64,000 bases of DNA from JAOUEA01 sp040882605 (GCA_040882605.1 JBBEAY010000003.1:122076-186075); one strand, 5' to 3'. Shown: positions 40,728 to 50,090, counted from the first letter of the stretch. Numbers and translations are program-made. The notes: generated from the letters alone by a model not told the origin.

Positions 40728-40913
40728 GTGATCGAGGCGCTGCAGGTCACTCTAGAAAGCCCCCAGGTCCTCGTGTTCAAGAACCCAAAAACCAACCAGT
40801 TCGTCTTCCCGCGACAGGATCTGCGTGGCTCACAGAGCGGCGCGTGGCTCGTCGCAGCGGTGGAGCAGACCGAAGCGATGCTCTCGACGATCCGCCTGGA
40901 CCGGCCCGAGTGA
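40728..40913 (+). pseudogene. Fragment of the 36440-type family (C-terminal part)
   Basis: 61 codons from a GTG. NQFVFPRQDLRG then SGAWLVAAVEQTEAMLSTIR and LDRPE match residues about 70-108 of the protein at 36440 (NQFAYPRVDDRG, GAWLAAVIERAEGLLAEVR, LDRPGG). The N-terminal 65 residues of the family are absent. Nucleotide identity is only moderate, so this is an old copy. It may be a remnant or a short domain-only protein. Confidence 0.5.
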
Positions 40914-40966
40914 CTTTCGCGCCGCAGCTTCAAGCGGGGCCGCCCTCAAAACCGATATCGGGCGTG

Positions 40967-41815
40967 ATGCGACGGCTCGCCCTTGCCCTGATGTCCCTCG
41001 CGCTCGTCGGGGCGATAGCTGGGACAGCGCTGGCTGGGGTGCGCTCGACGGAACTGCACTCGCCCGAGGCTCGAGCCATCGACCTTCACGAGCCGGCGCC
41101 GTGCCCGGGTTGCTGGGTTCCGGCGATCGACACGAGCTGGCAGTGGCAGCTGCAGGATCCGATCGATTCGTCGTTCGACGTCGACATGTATGACATCGAC
41201 GGCTTCGACGTGCCCCGTGGGGTCGTGAGCGACCTGCACGCCACTGGCAGCATGGTGGTCTGTTACATCAGCGCGGGGTCGTGGGAACGGTGGCGCCCCG
41301 ACGCAGGCCGGTTCCCCGAGCGAGTGCTGGGACGGTCGAACGGTTGGCCCGGGGAGCGATGGCTCGATGTGCGCCGACTTTCGGTGCTCCGTCAGATCAT
41401 GGAACGCAGGCTCGACATGTGCGCTCGCAAGGGCTTCGACGCGGTGGAGTTCGACAACGTCGACGGCTATGCGAACAACACCGGGATCCCGCTCACAGGC
41501 GCCGATCAGCTGCGGTACAACGTGTTCCTCACGAATGCGGCACATCGCCGGGGTCTGAGCGCGCTGCTGAAGAACGACCTCGGCCAGATCCGCGCGCTGC
41601 TGCCGTATTTCGACGCCGCGCTCAACGAGCAGTGCCACCAGTACGACGAGTGCGGCCGCCTCGACGCCTTCGTCGAGGCCGGCAAGGCTGTGTTCGGGGT
41701 TGAATACAAGCTCGACGCCGCCGGCTTCTGCCCCGACGCCAACGCGCACGACTTCAACTTCCTGCAGAAGCGATCCGCGCTCGGCCCCTGGCGGGTGCCC
41801 TGTCGCGGGGTGTGA
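40967..41815 (+). CDS. Secreted GH114-type (endo-alpha-1,4-polygalactosaminidase-like) protein
   Basis: 282 residues. A signal peptide (RRLALALMSLALVGAIAGTA, cleavage after ALA) precedes a TIM-barrel of the GH114/TM1410 type: TSWQWQLQDP, MYDIDGFDV, VVCYISAGSWERWRPD, GFDAVEFDNVDGYAN and the acid-containing late strands. D and E in FDAVEFDNVD are the likely catalytic residues. Cysteine pairs (CPGC, CHQYDEC) suggest disulfides outside the cell. Founding members cleave galactosaminoglycan in biofilms; this one's substrate is unknown. The start could also be the GTG one codon earlier. Confidence 0.83.
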   Translation: MRRLALALMSLALVGAIAGTALAGVRSTELHSPEARAIDLHEPAPCPGCWVPAIDTSWQWQLQDPIDSSFDVDMYDIDGFDVPRGVVSDLHATGSMVVCYISAGSWERWRPDAGRFPERVLGRSNGWPGERWLDVRRLSVLRQIMERRLDMCARKGFDAVEFDNVDGYANNTGIPLTGADQLRYNVFLTNAAHRRGLSALLKNDLGQIRALLPYFDAALNEQCHQYDECGRLDAFVEAGKAVFGVEYKLDAAGFCPDANAHDFNFLQKRSALGPWRVPCRGV

Positions 41816-41860
41816 TCGGTTCGCTGACGCCACCCTCTCGGCGGCGACTTCGACCTGCGG

Positions 41861-42421
41861 CTACTTCGACGCCGAAGCCCAGTGTTCCTCGAGCGTTGGG
41901 TTCACACGATCCTTCTTACTCATGGCGAGCCGCTCATCGGTGATGGGCCAGTCGATCGCGAGGTCACGGTCGTCCCACCGGGCGGCCGGATATGCGACGT
42001 TGCGTTCCCAACGTCCGTTCACGAGGTAGGCGTAGACCGCGTTTTCGCTCGTCACTTGGTAGGAATTGCCGAGACCCCGTCCGACGAACAGTGCGATCGC
42101 TGGACCGAGTGTGCCTGCCCAGACCTCGCCTGCGGTGGGGGAGTCGTGACGCAGGTCGACGATCGCCGCGAAGGCCTCGCCGCGGATCACGTGCACCAGC
42201 TTGTCCCACGGCTCCGCGTGTAGCCCTCGCAATGTGCCTTCGGGTGACTCGGCCACGCTCCACTGCGAGGGAGCGAGATCGGGAAGCCCAAGCTGCCGGG
42301 CGTGCTCAGCTCGCCACACCTCGCGGAAAGACGAGCCCGGCCGCTCATCGTCGTCGATCACTCTCAGCTCCAGCATCCATAGCCCTTCGAATGGACCAGG
42401 GTTGATCTGAGCTTCCTGCAT
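41861..42421 (-). CDS. RfbC-like (dTDP-4-dehydrorhamnose 3,5-epimerase family) cupin
   Basis: 186 residues from the ATG at 42421. The double-stranded beta-helix and the motifs GTLRGLHAEPWDKLVHVIRG (with the catalytic-type histidine after RGLH) and VGRGLGNSYQVTSENAVYAYLV resemble RfbC. DWPITDERLAMSKKD matches the family's C-terminal lid. It likely epimerises a nucleotide-linked keto sugar. No other rhamnose genes are in the window, so the partner enzymes must be elsewhere. It is divergent from argC; the 77 bases between hold the arginine operator. Confidence 0.78.
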   Translation of the reverse strand: MQEAQINPGPFEGLWMLELRVIDDDERPGSSFREVWRAEHARQLGLPDLAPSQWSVAESPEGTLRGLHAEPWDKLVHVIRGEAFAAIVDLRHDSPTAGEVWAGTLGPAIALFVGRGLGNSYQVTSENAVYAYLVNGRWERNVAYPAARWDDRDLAIDWPITDERLAMSKKDRVNPTLEEHWASASK

Positions 42422-42480
42422 GATCGCGCAGCCTACCGGAGGGCCGCGCAGCCGCGCGGGATGACATGGTTTCCCAACTT

Positions 42481-42496
42481 GTGCATACTTATGCAC
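42481..42496. promoter_or_regulatory. Probable ARG box (ArgR operator) before argC
   Basis: GTGCATA-CT-TATGCAC is a perfect 7+7 palindrome with a two-base centre, close to the actinomycete and general ARG box pattern built on TGCAT/ATGCA. It ends two bases before the argC ATG at 42499, so ArgR (encoded in the same operon) would block a promoter lying over or just upstream of it. The message may be leaderless. Confidence 0.75.
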
Positions 42497-42498
42497 TC

Positions 42499-43551
42499 AT
42501 GGGATCGACGAACCGTGTCGCTGTGTTAGGTGTTTCCGGCTATGCCGGGGGCGAGCTTGTGCGTCTTCTCGCCACCCATCGACATGCCGACGTGACCTTC
42601 CTTGGGGCGAAGGACTCCGCGGGGAAGACGCTCGCGGAGGTACATCCACACCTGGTCTCGTTGCCGATCGCAGCGCAGGCGCTGGCGGTGATCGAAACTG
42701 ACGCGATCGCCGACTCCGCGGATGTCGTGTTCTGTGCGTTGCCCAACGGCGCCAGCTCGACGCTCGTGCCGGGGTTGCTCGAGGCGGGCGTGCGCGTGAT
42801 CGACCTCGCGGGGGACTTCCGGCTTCCGGCTGAGGCTTACCCGGAGTGGTACGGCTTCGAACACCCGGCGCCCGCGCTGCTCGAAAAGGCGGTCTACGGT
42901 GTGCCGGAGCTCTTCGGCGCGCAGATCGCAGGCGCCGAGCTCGTGGCGAACCCGGGCTGCTATGCCACTGCGGCGATCCTCGGCCTCGCACCGCTGCTCG
43001 CTGAGGGGCTCATCGAGCCGGGCGCGATCCGCGTCGACGGAAAGACGGGCCTCTCGGGCGCCGGCAGGGTCGTGACCGAGTCGACGTCGTACAGCTCGAC
43101 CGAGGAGAGTCTGCGGCCCTACCGCGTGCCCGGCCACCAGCACACGCCCGAGATCGAGCGGGGGCTCGAGCTCGCGACCGGGGCCGAGCCCTCCGTGCTG
43201 TTCGTGCCGCACCTCGTGCCGGCCGTGCGCGGCGTGCTCACGACGAGCTATGCCACGCTCACCGAAGGGGTGACGACCGAGGCGCTGACCGAGGCGCTCG
43301 CGGCCGCCTACGCCGGGCGCGCGTTCGTGCGGGTGATAGCGCCCGGCGGCATGGTCGATTCCAAACGTACGCGGGGCACGAACGTGATCGAATTGCAGGC
43401 TGTCGCCGACCCGCGAACCGGCAGTGTGGTCGTCATCGGCGCCCTCGACAACCTCGTGAAGGGCGCCGCCGGGCAGGCGATCCAGAACATGAACCTCGCC
43501 GTCGGTCTCGACGAGGCGGAAGGCCTCCCGGCCCTGGCGGTCTACCCATGA
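42499..43551 (+). CDS. argC: N-acetyl-gamma-glutamyl-phosphate reductase
   Basis: 350 residues from the ATG at 42499, directly after the ARG box; an ATG at 42466 lies upstream of the box and is rejected. NAD(P) binding is VLGVSGYAGGELVRLL, and the catalytic cysteine is in NPGCYATAAILGL. PGHQHTPEIERGL supplies the substrate histidines. It reduces N-acetylglutamyl phosphate to the semialdehyde, the third step of arginine synthesis. First gene of the argCJBDRGH unit. Confidence 0.96.
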   Translation: MGSTNRVAVLGVSGYAGGELVRLLATHRHADVTFLGAKDSAGKTLAEVHPHLVSLPIAAQALAVIETDAIADSADVVFCALPNGASSTLVPGLLEAGVRVIDLAGDFRLPAEAYPEWYGFEHPAPALLEKAVYGVPELFGAQIAGAELVANPGCYATAAILGLAPLLAEGLIEPGAIRVDGKTGLSGAGRVVTESTSYSSTEESLRPYRVPGHQHTPEIERGLELATGAEPSVLFVPHLVPAVRGVLTTSYATLTEGVTTEALTEALAAAYAGRAFVRVIAPGGMVDSKRTRGTNVIELQAVADPRTGSVVVIGALDNLVKGAAGQAIQNMNLAVGLDEAEGLPALAVYP

Positions 43552-43576
43552 GCGCGAACGCATGGCGGGTGCTTGA

Positions 43577-44782
43577 GTGAGCGTGACGTATCCACTCGGG
43601 TTCCGGGCCGCGGGCGTGACCGCCGGCTTCAAGGCGAGCGGACTTCCCGACCTCGGCCTGCTCATGGGTGAGCCCGGCACACGCGCGGCGGCGCTTTTCA
43701 CTACGAACTCCGTGCAGGCCGCGCCGGTGGAGGTTGGGAGGGACCGAGTCGCGCGCGGCCACGTGAGGGCCGTGCTCGTGAACAGCGGACAGGCCAACGC
43801 TGCAACGGGCCCGCGGGGGATCGACGATGCCATCGCGACGAGCGCATCGGCCTCGGCGTTGCTCGGCGCCGATGCCGACGAGATCCTTCCGTGCTCGACC
43901 GGCGTGATCGGCGAGCCGCTGCACGTCGATGCGATGAGCGCCGCGATGCCGGGGCTCGTCGAAGCGCTCTCGGCTTCCTCGGTGGGCGGCGAGGCGTTCG
44001 CGAAGGCGATCATGACGACCGACACCGTTCACAAGCAGGCGACCTCAGCGACCTCGGCGGGGGTCCGGGTCGGTGGGTGCGCGAAAGGCGTGGGCATGGT
44101 CGCGCCGAACCTCGCCACGATGCTCGCCTTCGTGACCACCGACGCCGCGGTGTCGCTCGATGACCTGCACCGGCTCGCGGCCGAGCGCCTGGCTCCGCGA
44201 TTCAACGCGCTCACGGTCGATGGATGCACCTCGACGAACGATACGGTGCTGTTGATGGCGAGCGGTGGCGCCAGCGCCACGCCGCTCATGCAGGGTTTCG
44301 CCGCTTGGGACGAGCTCGCCGATGCGATCGACGCGGTCGGAGAGTCGCTCGTGTCGCAGCTGATCGCCGACGGCGAGGGCGTGACCCACGTGCTGATCGT
44401 CGACGTCGAGGGTGCAGATAGCGCCGACGATGCGCGGCGGATCGCGAAGTCGGTGGCCGATTCACCGCTCGTGAAGACCGCCGTGTTCGGCGGCGACCCC
44501 AATCCCGGACGATTCCTGCAAGCAGCGGGTGCGGCGGGTGTCGCGTTCGACCCTTCCTCGCTCGACGCGTGGGTCGGCGGTGTCGCCGTTGCCAAGGGCG
44601 GCGTGATCCCGCCCGGCTACTTCGAGCCCGCCTCACCGCTCGCCAACGAGGCGCGCGCCGCCATGAAGGAAGCCGAGATCCAGGTGCGCGTGCGCCTCGG
44701 TGACGGGCCTGGCTCGAGCCGCGCCTACGGCTGTGACCTGTCGTACGAGTACGTGCGCATCAACGGGGAGTACACGACGTGA
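43577..44782 (+). CDS. argJ: Bifunctional ornithine acetyltransferase/N-acetylglutamate synthase
   Basis: 401 residues from a GTG. The self-cleavage site is the threonine of KGVGMVAPNLATMLAFVTTD (cut before TMLAF), which yields alpha and beta subunits. LVNSGQANAATG and PCSTGVIGEPL are further ArgJ signatures. It moves the acetyl group from N-acetylornithine to glutamate, so the pathway is cyclic. The stop overlaps argB. A gap of 25 bases follows argC. Confidence 0.96.
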   Translation: MSVTYPLGFRAAGVTAGFKASGLPDLGLLMGEPGTRAAALFTTNSVQAAPVEVGRDRVARGHVRAVLVNSGQANAATGPRGIDDAIATSASASALLGADADEILPCSTGVIGEPLHVDAMSAAMPGLVEALSASSVGGEAFAKAIMTTDTVHKQATSATSAGVRVGGCAKGVGMVAPNLATMLAFVTTDAAVSLDDLHRLAAERLAPRFNALTVDGCTSTNDTVLLMASGGASATPLMQGFAAWDELADAIDAVGESLVSQLIADGEGVTHVLIVDVEGADSADDARRIAKSVADSPLVKTAVFGGDPNPGRFLQAAGAAGVAFDPSSLDAWVGGVAVAKGGVIPPGYFEPASPLANEARAAMKEAEIQVRVRLGDGPGSSRAYGCDLSYEYVRINGEYTT

Positions 44783-45762
44783 CGAACGAAGCATCGACCA
44801 CGCCACCGGCACCGGCCAGCCCCGAAGCGATCGACCTTCCGCCGCAGATCAGGCAGCGCACCGTCGCCAAGGCGCGCACGCTGCTCGAGGCCCTGCCGTT
44901 CATGCGCGAGCACCACGGAAAGGTGATCGTCGTGAAGTACGGCGGCGCGGCGATGGACGCGACCCGGTCTCTTGGCGGATCTCCTGGGGGCCTCGCATCG
45001 TCGTTCGCTGAGGACATCTCACTGTTGCAGAGCGCCGGTATCACTCCCGTAGTCGTACACGGCGGAGGTCCGCAGGTCACGAACCTCTCCGAGCGGCTCG
45101 GTATCGAGACGACATTCGTCGACGGGCTCCGCGTCACCGACGCCGCCACCCTCGACGTCGCGACGATGGTGCTGGCCGGCAAGCTCAACACCGACGTTGT
45201 CGCCTCGCTCGTCACGAATGGCGTGCCCGCGGTGGGTCTGTCCGGCGTCGACGGCGGCCTGTTGCTCGCGAGGAAGCAGACCGGCCCCGATCTCGGGTTC
45301 GTGGGCGAGGTCGTGCACGTGAACGCCGCGGTGCTGCGCACGCTCACCGAGCAACGCTTCGTGCCGGTCGTCGCGAGCATCGCGGTTGACGAGACCACCG
45401 GCCAGGCCTACAACGTGAACGCCGACGTGGTCGCGAGCCAGCTCGCGATCGAGCTCGGCGCCGAGAAGCTCGTGTTCATCAACGACGTGCCGGGACTGAT
45501 CGGACCGAACGGCGACCTGCTGAGTGAGCTCTCGGCCACCCAATGCATCGACCTCCTGGCGCAGCCGGGGGTCGTCGCCGGCGGCATGATCCCGAAGCTC
45601 GAGAGCGCGGTCGCGGCGCTGCAAGCGGGCGTCGGCCGGGTGCATCTGGTCGATGGAAGGGTTGAGCACTCCCTGGTGCTTGAGCTGTTCACGCCCGAGG
45701 GCGTCGGCACCATGGTCACGCCCGACGCGCCGACCGCAGCACCCAGCGAGGTCGGGCCGTGA
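44779..45762 (+). CDS. argB: Acetylglutamate kinase
   Basis: 327 residues, slightly long because of an N-terminal extension of about 25 residues. VIVVKYGGAAMD is the ATP-binding lysine/glycine loop, VVHGGGPQVTNLSERLG the substrate loop, and GGMIPKLESAVAALQAGV the C-terminal nucleotide site. A 12-residue insert after GGAAMD (TRSLGGSPGGLAS) is longer than usual. The N-terminal helix extension is typical of arginine-inhibited hexameric enzymes, which makes feedback inhibition likely. GTG start overlaps argJ. Confidence 0.95.
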   Translation: MTNEASTTPPAPASPEAIDLPPQIRQRTVAKARTLLEALPFMREHHGKVIVVKYGGAAMDATRSLGGSPGGLASSFAEDISLLQSAGITPVVVHGGGPQVTNLSERLGIETTFVDGLRVTDAATLDVATMVLAGKLNTDVVASLVTNGVPAVGLSGVDGGLLLARKQTGPDLGFVGEVVHVNAAVLRTLTEQRFVPVVASIAVDETTGQAYNVNADVVASQLAIELGAEKLVFINDVPGLIGPNGDLLSELSATQCIDLLAQPGVVAGGMIPKLESAVAALQAGVGRVHLVDGRVEHSLVLELFTPEGVGTMVTPDAPTAAPSEVGP

Positions 45763-46967
45763 ACGAGCCCCACGTGATGCCGACCTACGCTCGATACGCA
45801 CTCACCCTCGTGCGCGGCGAGGGCACACGCGTGTGGGACGACCGAGGCCGCGACTACCTCGACTTCGCCGGCGCGCTCGGAGTGAACGCGCTCGGACACT
45901 CGCATCCTGCGTGGGTCGCGGCCATCCGCGATCAGCTCGAGACGCTCGACATGGTCAGCAACCTCTACGCCACAGAGACCCAGGCTTCACTCGCAGATCG
46001 GCTCGCCGCGCTGATGCCGGTAGCCGACGCGCTCGTCTTCTTCTGCAACTCCGGCGCCGAGGCCAACGAGGCCGCGATCAAGCTCGCGCGCAAGCACGGC
46101 CTCGCCAACGGGAAGCCGGCGATGATCGCGCTCGAGGGGTCCTTCCACGGCCGCACGATCGCGGCACTCGCCGCCACCGGACAGCCGGGCAAACGCGCCG
46201 CCTTCGAGCCGCTCGTCGACTGGTTCCGGTTCGTGCGGCCCGGCGACCTCGATGCGCTCGACGCTGGGATGACCGACGAGATCGGGGCGGTGCTGCTCGA
46301 GCCGGTACTGGGCGAGGGCGGGGTCCTTCCGCTCGACGACGGATACCTACGCGGGGTGCGCGCGCTCTGCGACGAGCGTGGTGCGCTGCTCGTCGCAGAC
46401 GAGGTGCAGTCGGGCATGGGGCGGTGCGGCGACTGGGCGGCATTGCAGCACGCAGGTGTCGAAGCCGACGTGCTCACGCTCGCGAAGGCGCTCGGCGGCG
46501 GGCTGCCGATCGGCGCGATGCTCGCGCGCACCGAGGTCTCGTTCGAGCCCGGCGACCACGGCTCGACTTTCGGCGGCGGGCCCATCGTCTGCGCCGGCGC
46601 GCTCGCCGTGCTCGACACGATCGAGGGCGACGGTCTGCTGGCGAGGGCACGTGCGATCGGCGAGGCGCTGCCTTTCGCGGCCGTGGCCGCCGCGCCCGAG
46701 GGCGCCGTGCTCGAGGCGCGGGGGCGTGGGTGCCTGTGGGGTTTCCAGCTCGCTCGCCCGGTCGCGAATGACGTTGTGCTGGCGATGATCGACGAGGGTG
46801 TGCTGGCAACCACGGCAGGCCCGGACGTCGTACGCATGTCGCCGCCCCTTACGTCGAGCGATGATGACGTTGTGCTCGCGGCAGGCGTGTTCGGCGCCGC
46901 CGTCGCGCGCGTCGTCGCGCAGGTCGCGCCTCGCCGCGTGCCCGAAGTAGCGGAGGCTTCATCGTGA
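45759..46967 (+). CDS. argD: Acetylornithine aminotransferase
   Basis: 402 residues from a GTG overlapping argB. PLP lysine lies in DVLTLAKALGGGLPIGAML, preceded by LLVADEVQSGMGRCGDWAA. FFCNSGAEANEAAIKLARK is the phosphate-binding segment, and FHGRTIAALAATGQ the next. It converts N-acetylglutamate semialdehyde to N-acetylornithine. In the usual actinomycete order argF follows argD; here argR follows at once, with a GTGA overlap. Confidence 0.95.
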   Translation: MNEPHVMPTYARYALTLVRGEGTRVWDDRGRDYLDFAGALGVNALGHSHPAWVAAIRDQLETLDMVSNLYATETQASLADRLAALMPVADALVFFCNSGAEANEAAIKLARKHGLANGKPAMIALEGSFHGRTIAALAATGQPGKRAAFEPLVDWFRFVRPGDLDALDAGMTDEIGAVLLEPVLGEGGVLPLDDGYLRGVRALCDERGALLVADEVQSGMGRCGDWAALQHAGVEADVLTLAKALGGGLPIGAMLARTEVSFEPGDHGSTFGGGPIVCAGALAVLDTIEGDGLLARARAIGEALPFAAVAAAPEGAVLEARGRGCLWGFQLARPVANDVVLAMIDEGVLATTAGPDVVRMSPPLTSSDDDVVLAAGVFGAAVARVVAQVAPRRVPEVAEASS

Positions 46968-47440
46968 GCCGTTCCAACGCAGCGTCGAAAGCGAAGCGGC
47001 AGCAGGCGATGCTCGGTCTGCTCGCGGCCGAGCGACCCGCGAGCCAGCAGGAGATCCGAGAGCGGCTCGCGTACATGGGCATCGTCGCGACGCAGTCCAC
47101 GATCAGCCGTGACATCGAGGAACTCGGTCTGGCGCGTGTGCACGACGCCGAAGGCACCCGCTACGTCGTGCCTGGTGACGCGGGGTCCTACGGCCCCATG
47201 GCGCTGCTGCGCCACCTGCTGGACGAGTTCGCGCTGTCGTTCGTGGCGAGCGGCGCCGGGCTGATCGTTCGAACCTCGCCTGGCGCAGCCGCGGCGCTCG
47301 CCGAAGGCATCGATCGCGCCGGGCTCGACGGGGTCGCCGGCACGATCGCCGGCGACAACACGATCCTGGTCCTCGGACGCATCGGCGTGAAGCCGCCGGC
47401 GCTCGAGCGATCGCTCACGCAGATCATGGAGGCAAGCTGA
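46964..47440 (+). CDS. argR: Arginine repressor
   Basis: 158 residues from a GTG. The N-terminal winged helix (RQQAMLGLLAAERPASQQEI, then TQSTISRDIEELGLARVH) binds DNA; the C-terminal domain contains the arginine-binding GTIAGDNTILVLGR. As a hexamer with arginine it should bind the palindrome before argC. Its stop and the argG ATG share one base. No second ARG box was found inside the operon. Confidence 0.95.
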   Translation: MSRSNAASKAKRQQAMLGLLAAERPASQQEIRERLAYMGIVATQSTISRDIEELGLARVHDAEGTRYVVPGDAGSYGPMALLRHLLDEFALSFVASGAGLIVRTSPGAAAALAEGIDRAGLDGVAGTIAGDNTILVLGRIGVKPPALERSLTQIMEAS

Positions 47441-48681
47441 TGACGGGCAACGGCACGACGGGCAACGGCGAGTCGGGGAGTGGCAGCTCAGGCAGGAAGG
47501 CAGTTCTCGCCTACAGCGGTGGACTCGATACCTCAGTGACGATCCGTTGGCTAGGAGAACAGGGCTACGAGGTGCACGCGGTCGCCGTCGACGTCGGCCA
47601 GCGCGAGGACTTCGACGAGATCGTCGAACGCGGTGCCAAAGCCGGCGCGTCGAGCGTGCGAGTGATCGACGCCCTCGATCGCTACGCGGCGGAGTTCCTC
47701 ATTCCCTCGATCAAGGCCAACGGTCTCTACGAAGGCAAGTACCCGATGGTCTCGGGGCTCGCGCGCCCCTGCATCGTCGAGGAAGTCGTGAAGGTCGCGC
47801 GCGAGGTCGGCGCCGGCGTTGTCGCACACGGATGCACGGGCAAGGGCAACGACCAGGTCCGGTTCGAGGTCTCGTTCGGCGTGCTCGCGCCCGACCTCGA
47901 GGTGCTCGCGCCCATCAGAGACGCGAACATCCCTCGCGAGAAGGCGATCGCGCTGGCCGAAGAGTGGGGCATCCCGATCGCGAGCGTGGTCACGACCTAC
48001 TCGGTCGATGAGAACGTGTGGGGGCGCACCGCCGAGTGCGGCCCGCTCGAGGACCCGTGGGTCGCGCCGCCCGAGGACGTCTTCGAAAGGACCGCCCCGC
48101 CCGAGGCGCGCCCGAACGACCCCGCAGAGATCACTCTGAGGTTCGACCGGGGCGTGCCGGTCGCGCTCGCCGGCGAGGCGCTCGCGCTTGCCGAGCTGGT
48201 CCGACGCCTCGACGTGCTCGGCGGCTCCTACGGATTCGGACGCGTCGACATGATCGAGAACCGGCGCGTGGGCATCAAGAGCCGCGAGCTCTACGAGGTG
48301 CCTGGGGCGCTCGCGATCATCAAGGCGCATCAGGCGCTCGAGGATCTCACGCTCGAGCGCGACCTTGCGCACCACAAGCCGCAGCTCGAGCAGCGTTGGG
48401 CGAACCTCGTGTACGACGGCCAATGGTTCTCACCATTGCGCGCTGCGATCGACGCCTATGTCGACGCGACCCAGGCGCACGTCACCGGTGACGTGCGGCT
48501 GCGCTTCGAGCCCGGCTCGTGCACCGTCGTCGGACGACGCAGCGAGCACTCCCTCTACGACCTGTCGCTCGCGACCTACGGCAGTGGCGACGCGTTCGAC
48601 CAATCCGATGCCAAGGGCTACGTGCGCCTCTACGGCCTGCCGCTCAAGGTGTGGTCGGCGAAGCAGGGAACCCGCACGTGA
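47440..48681 (+). CDS. argG: Argininosuccinate synthase
   Basis: 413 residues. The ATP pyrophosphatase P-loop is VLAYSGGLDTSVTIRWL, after a Gly/Ser-rich leader of about 15 residues that is unusual and probably flexible. GKYPMVSGLARPCI, HGCTGKGNDQVRFE and WGRTAECGPLEDPW are standard. It joins citrulline and aspartate with ATP. The leader may be by-passed if translation starts lower down, but no better start is seen. Coupled to argR and argH. Confidence 0.96.
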   Translation: MTGNGTTGNGESGSGSSGRKAVLAYSGGLDTSVTIRWLGEQGYEVHAVAVDVGQREDFDEIVERGAKAGASSVRVIDALDRYAAEFLIPSIKANGLYEGKYPMVSGLARPCIVEEVVKVAREVGAGVVAHGCTGKGNDQVRFEVSFGVLAPDLEVLAPIRDANIPREKAIALAEEWGIPIASVVTTYSVDENVWGRTAECGPLEDPWVAPPEDVFERTAPPEARPNDPAEITLRFDRGVPVALAGEALALAELVRRLDVLGGSYGFGRVDMIENRRVGIKSRELYEVPGALAIIKAHQALEDLTLERDLAHHKPQLEQRWANLVYDGQWFSPLRAAIDAYVDATQAHVTGDVRLRFEPGSCTVVGRRSEHSLYDLSLATYGSGDAFDQSDAKGYVRLYGLPLKVWSAKQGTRT

Positions 48682-50090
48682 CGGCCTCCGACGACGAGCC
48701 GGGCGGCGGCCCGCTCTGGGCAGGACGGTTCTCGACGCCCCCAGCCCCAGAGGCACACGCGCTCGGCCGGTCGCTGCACTTCGACGTGCGCCTGGTAGCG
48801 GTCGATGTCGAGGCCTCGATCGCGCACGTCGGCGCGTTGCAGCGAGCCGGACTGCTCGACGCCGCTGAGGCGTCGGCCCTCGAGGAGACGCTCGTCGCGG
48901 TGGGCGACGACATCGCTGCGGGTACGTTCACCTTCCATGACGCCGACGAGGACGTGCATTCAACGATCGAGCGTGGCGTCACAGAGCGACTCGGAGATCT
49001 CGGGGGGAAGCTGCACGCGGGCCGCTCGCGGAACGACCTCGTCGTCACGGACATGCGCCTGTGGCTGCTCGCGGCCGGCAGGCGCATCGACGGCCTCGTG
49101 GCCTCGCTGACCACGACCTTGGTCGTGCGTGCCCGGGAGCACGGTGAGTCGGTTATGCCCGGCACCACGCATGCGCGCTTCGCGCAGCCGGTTACGCTCG
49201 GTCACCATCTGCTCGCGCACGCATGGGCGCTCGCGCGCGACCTCGAGCGGCTGCTTGACTGGTCGGTGCGCGCCTCGACGTCGGCGCTCGGTGCCGGGGC
49301 CGCGGCGACCTCGACGCTCGGCCTTGATCCCGAAGCCACCGCGACTCGACTCGGCATGCAGCGGGCATTCGCCAACTCGATCGACGCGGTGAGTGATCGC
49401 GATTTCGTGCAGGAGTTCCTGGCGGTGGCGACGATCTGCGCGACACACCTGTCACGGCTCGCGGCCGACCTCGCGCGGTGGACGGACGAGTCGCTCGCCT
49501 GGGCCTCGCTCGACGAGGCCTACTCGACCGGGTCGAGCATGATGCCCCAGAAGCGGAACCCAGACACCGCCGAGCTCGCGCGCGCCAAGGCTGCTCGCAT
49601 AGCGGGCGACTTCGTCGCGGTGACCGCGCTGCTGCAGGGCCTGCCCCTCGGTTACCACCGCGATCTGCAAGAGGGCAAGGAGCCCGCGTTCGACGCGGCC
49701 GACACGCTCGAGCTGGTGCTTCCGGCGCTCACGGGAGCGGTTGCGACGATGCGGTTCGACACCGATGAGATGCGTGCCGCATGCTCCAACGATGGACTCT
49801 ATGCCACCGACCTCGCCGAGGCGCTCGTGATTTCGGGCGTGCCTTTCCGCGAGGCGCACCGGCGCACCGGCGAGCTGATGAAGCGCATCGACGCCGACGG
49901 TCGAACGTTGGCAGACCTCACCGAGGTCGAGTGGAAGGTGTTCGGGGTGCCCCACGGCGCGGCCATGCTCGACCCCGATCGCAGCGTGTCAGCTCACACG
50001 GTCGCGGGCGGCCCCTCGCCCGACAGCGTGCAGGCACAGATCAACGCCATCGAGCGGTCACTCGCAGCCCGGCCCACGGGTTCGCCCTAG
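48678..50090 (+). CDS. argH: Argininosuccinate lyase
   Basis: 470 residues from the GTG at 48678 that overlaps the argG stop. It begins with the family pattern LWAGRFSTPPAPEAHALGRS and carries the fumarase/aspartase signature GSSMMPQKRNPD, in which the serine is catalytic. DEDVHSTIERGVTERLG and AGRSRNDLVVTDMRLWL are further contact loops. It splits argininosuccinate into arginine and fumarate. Last gene of the arginine unit. Confidence 0.96.
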   Translation: MTASDDEPGGGPLWAGRFSTPPAPEAHALGRSLHFDVRLVAVDVEASIAHVGALQRAGLLDAAEASALEETLVAVGDDIAAGTFTFHDADEDVHSTIERGVTERLGDLGGKLHAGRSRNDLVVTDMRLWLLAAGRRIDGLVASLTTTLVVRAREHGESVMPGTTHARFAQPVTLGHHLLAHAWALARDLERLLDWSVRASTSALGAGAAATSTLGLDPEATATRLGMQRAFANSIDAVSDRDFVQEFLAVATICATHLSRLAADLARWTDESLAWASLDEAYSTGSSMMPQKRNPDTAELARAKAARIAGDFVAVTALLQGLPLGYHRDLQEGKEPAFDAADTLELVLPALTGAVATMRFDTDEMRAACSNDGLYATDLAEALVISGVPFREAHRRTGELMKRIDADGRTLADLTEVEWKVFGVPHGAAMLDPDRSVSAHTVAGGPSPDSVQAQINAIERSLAARPTGSP

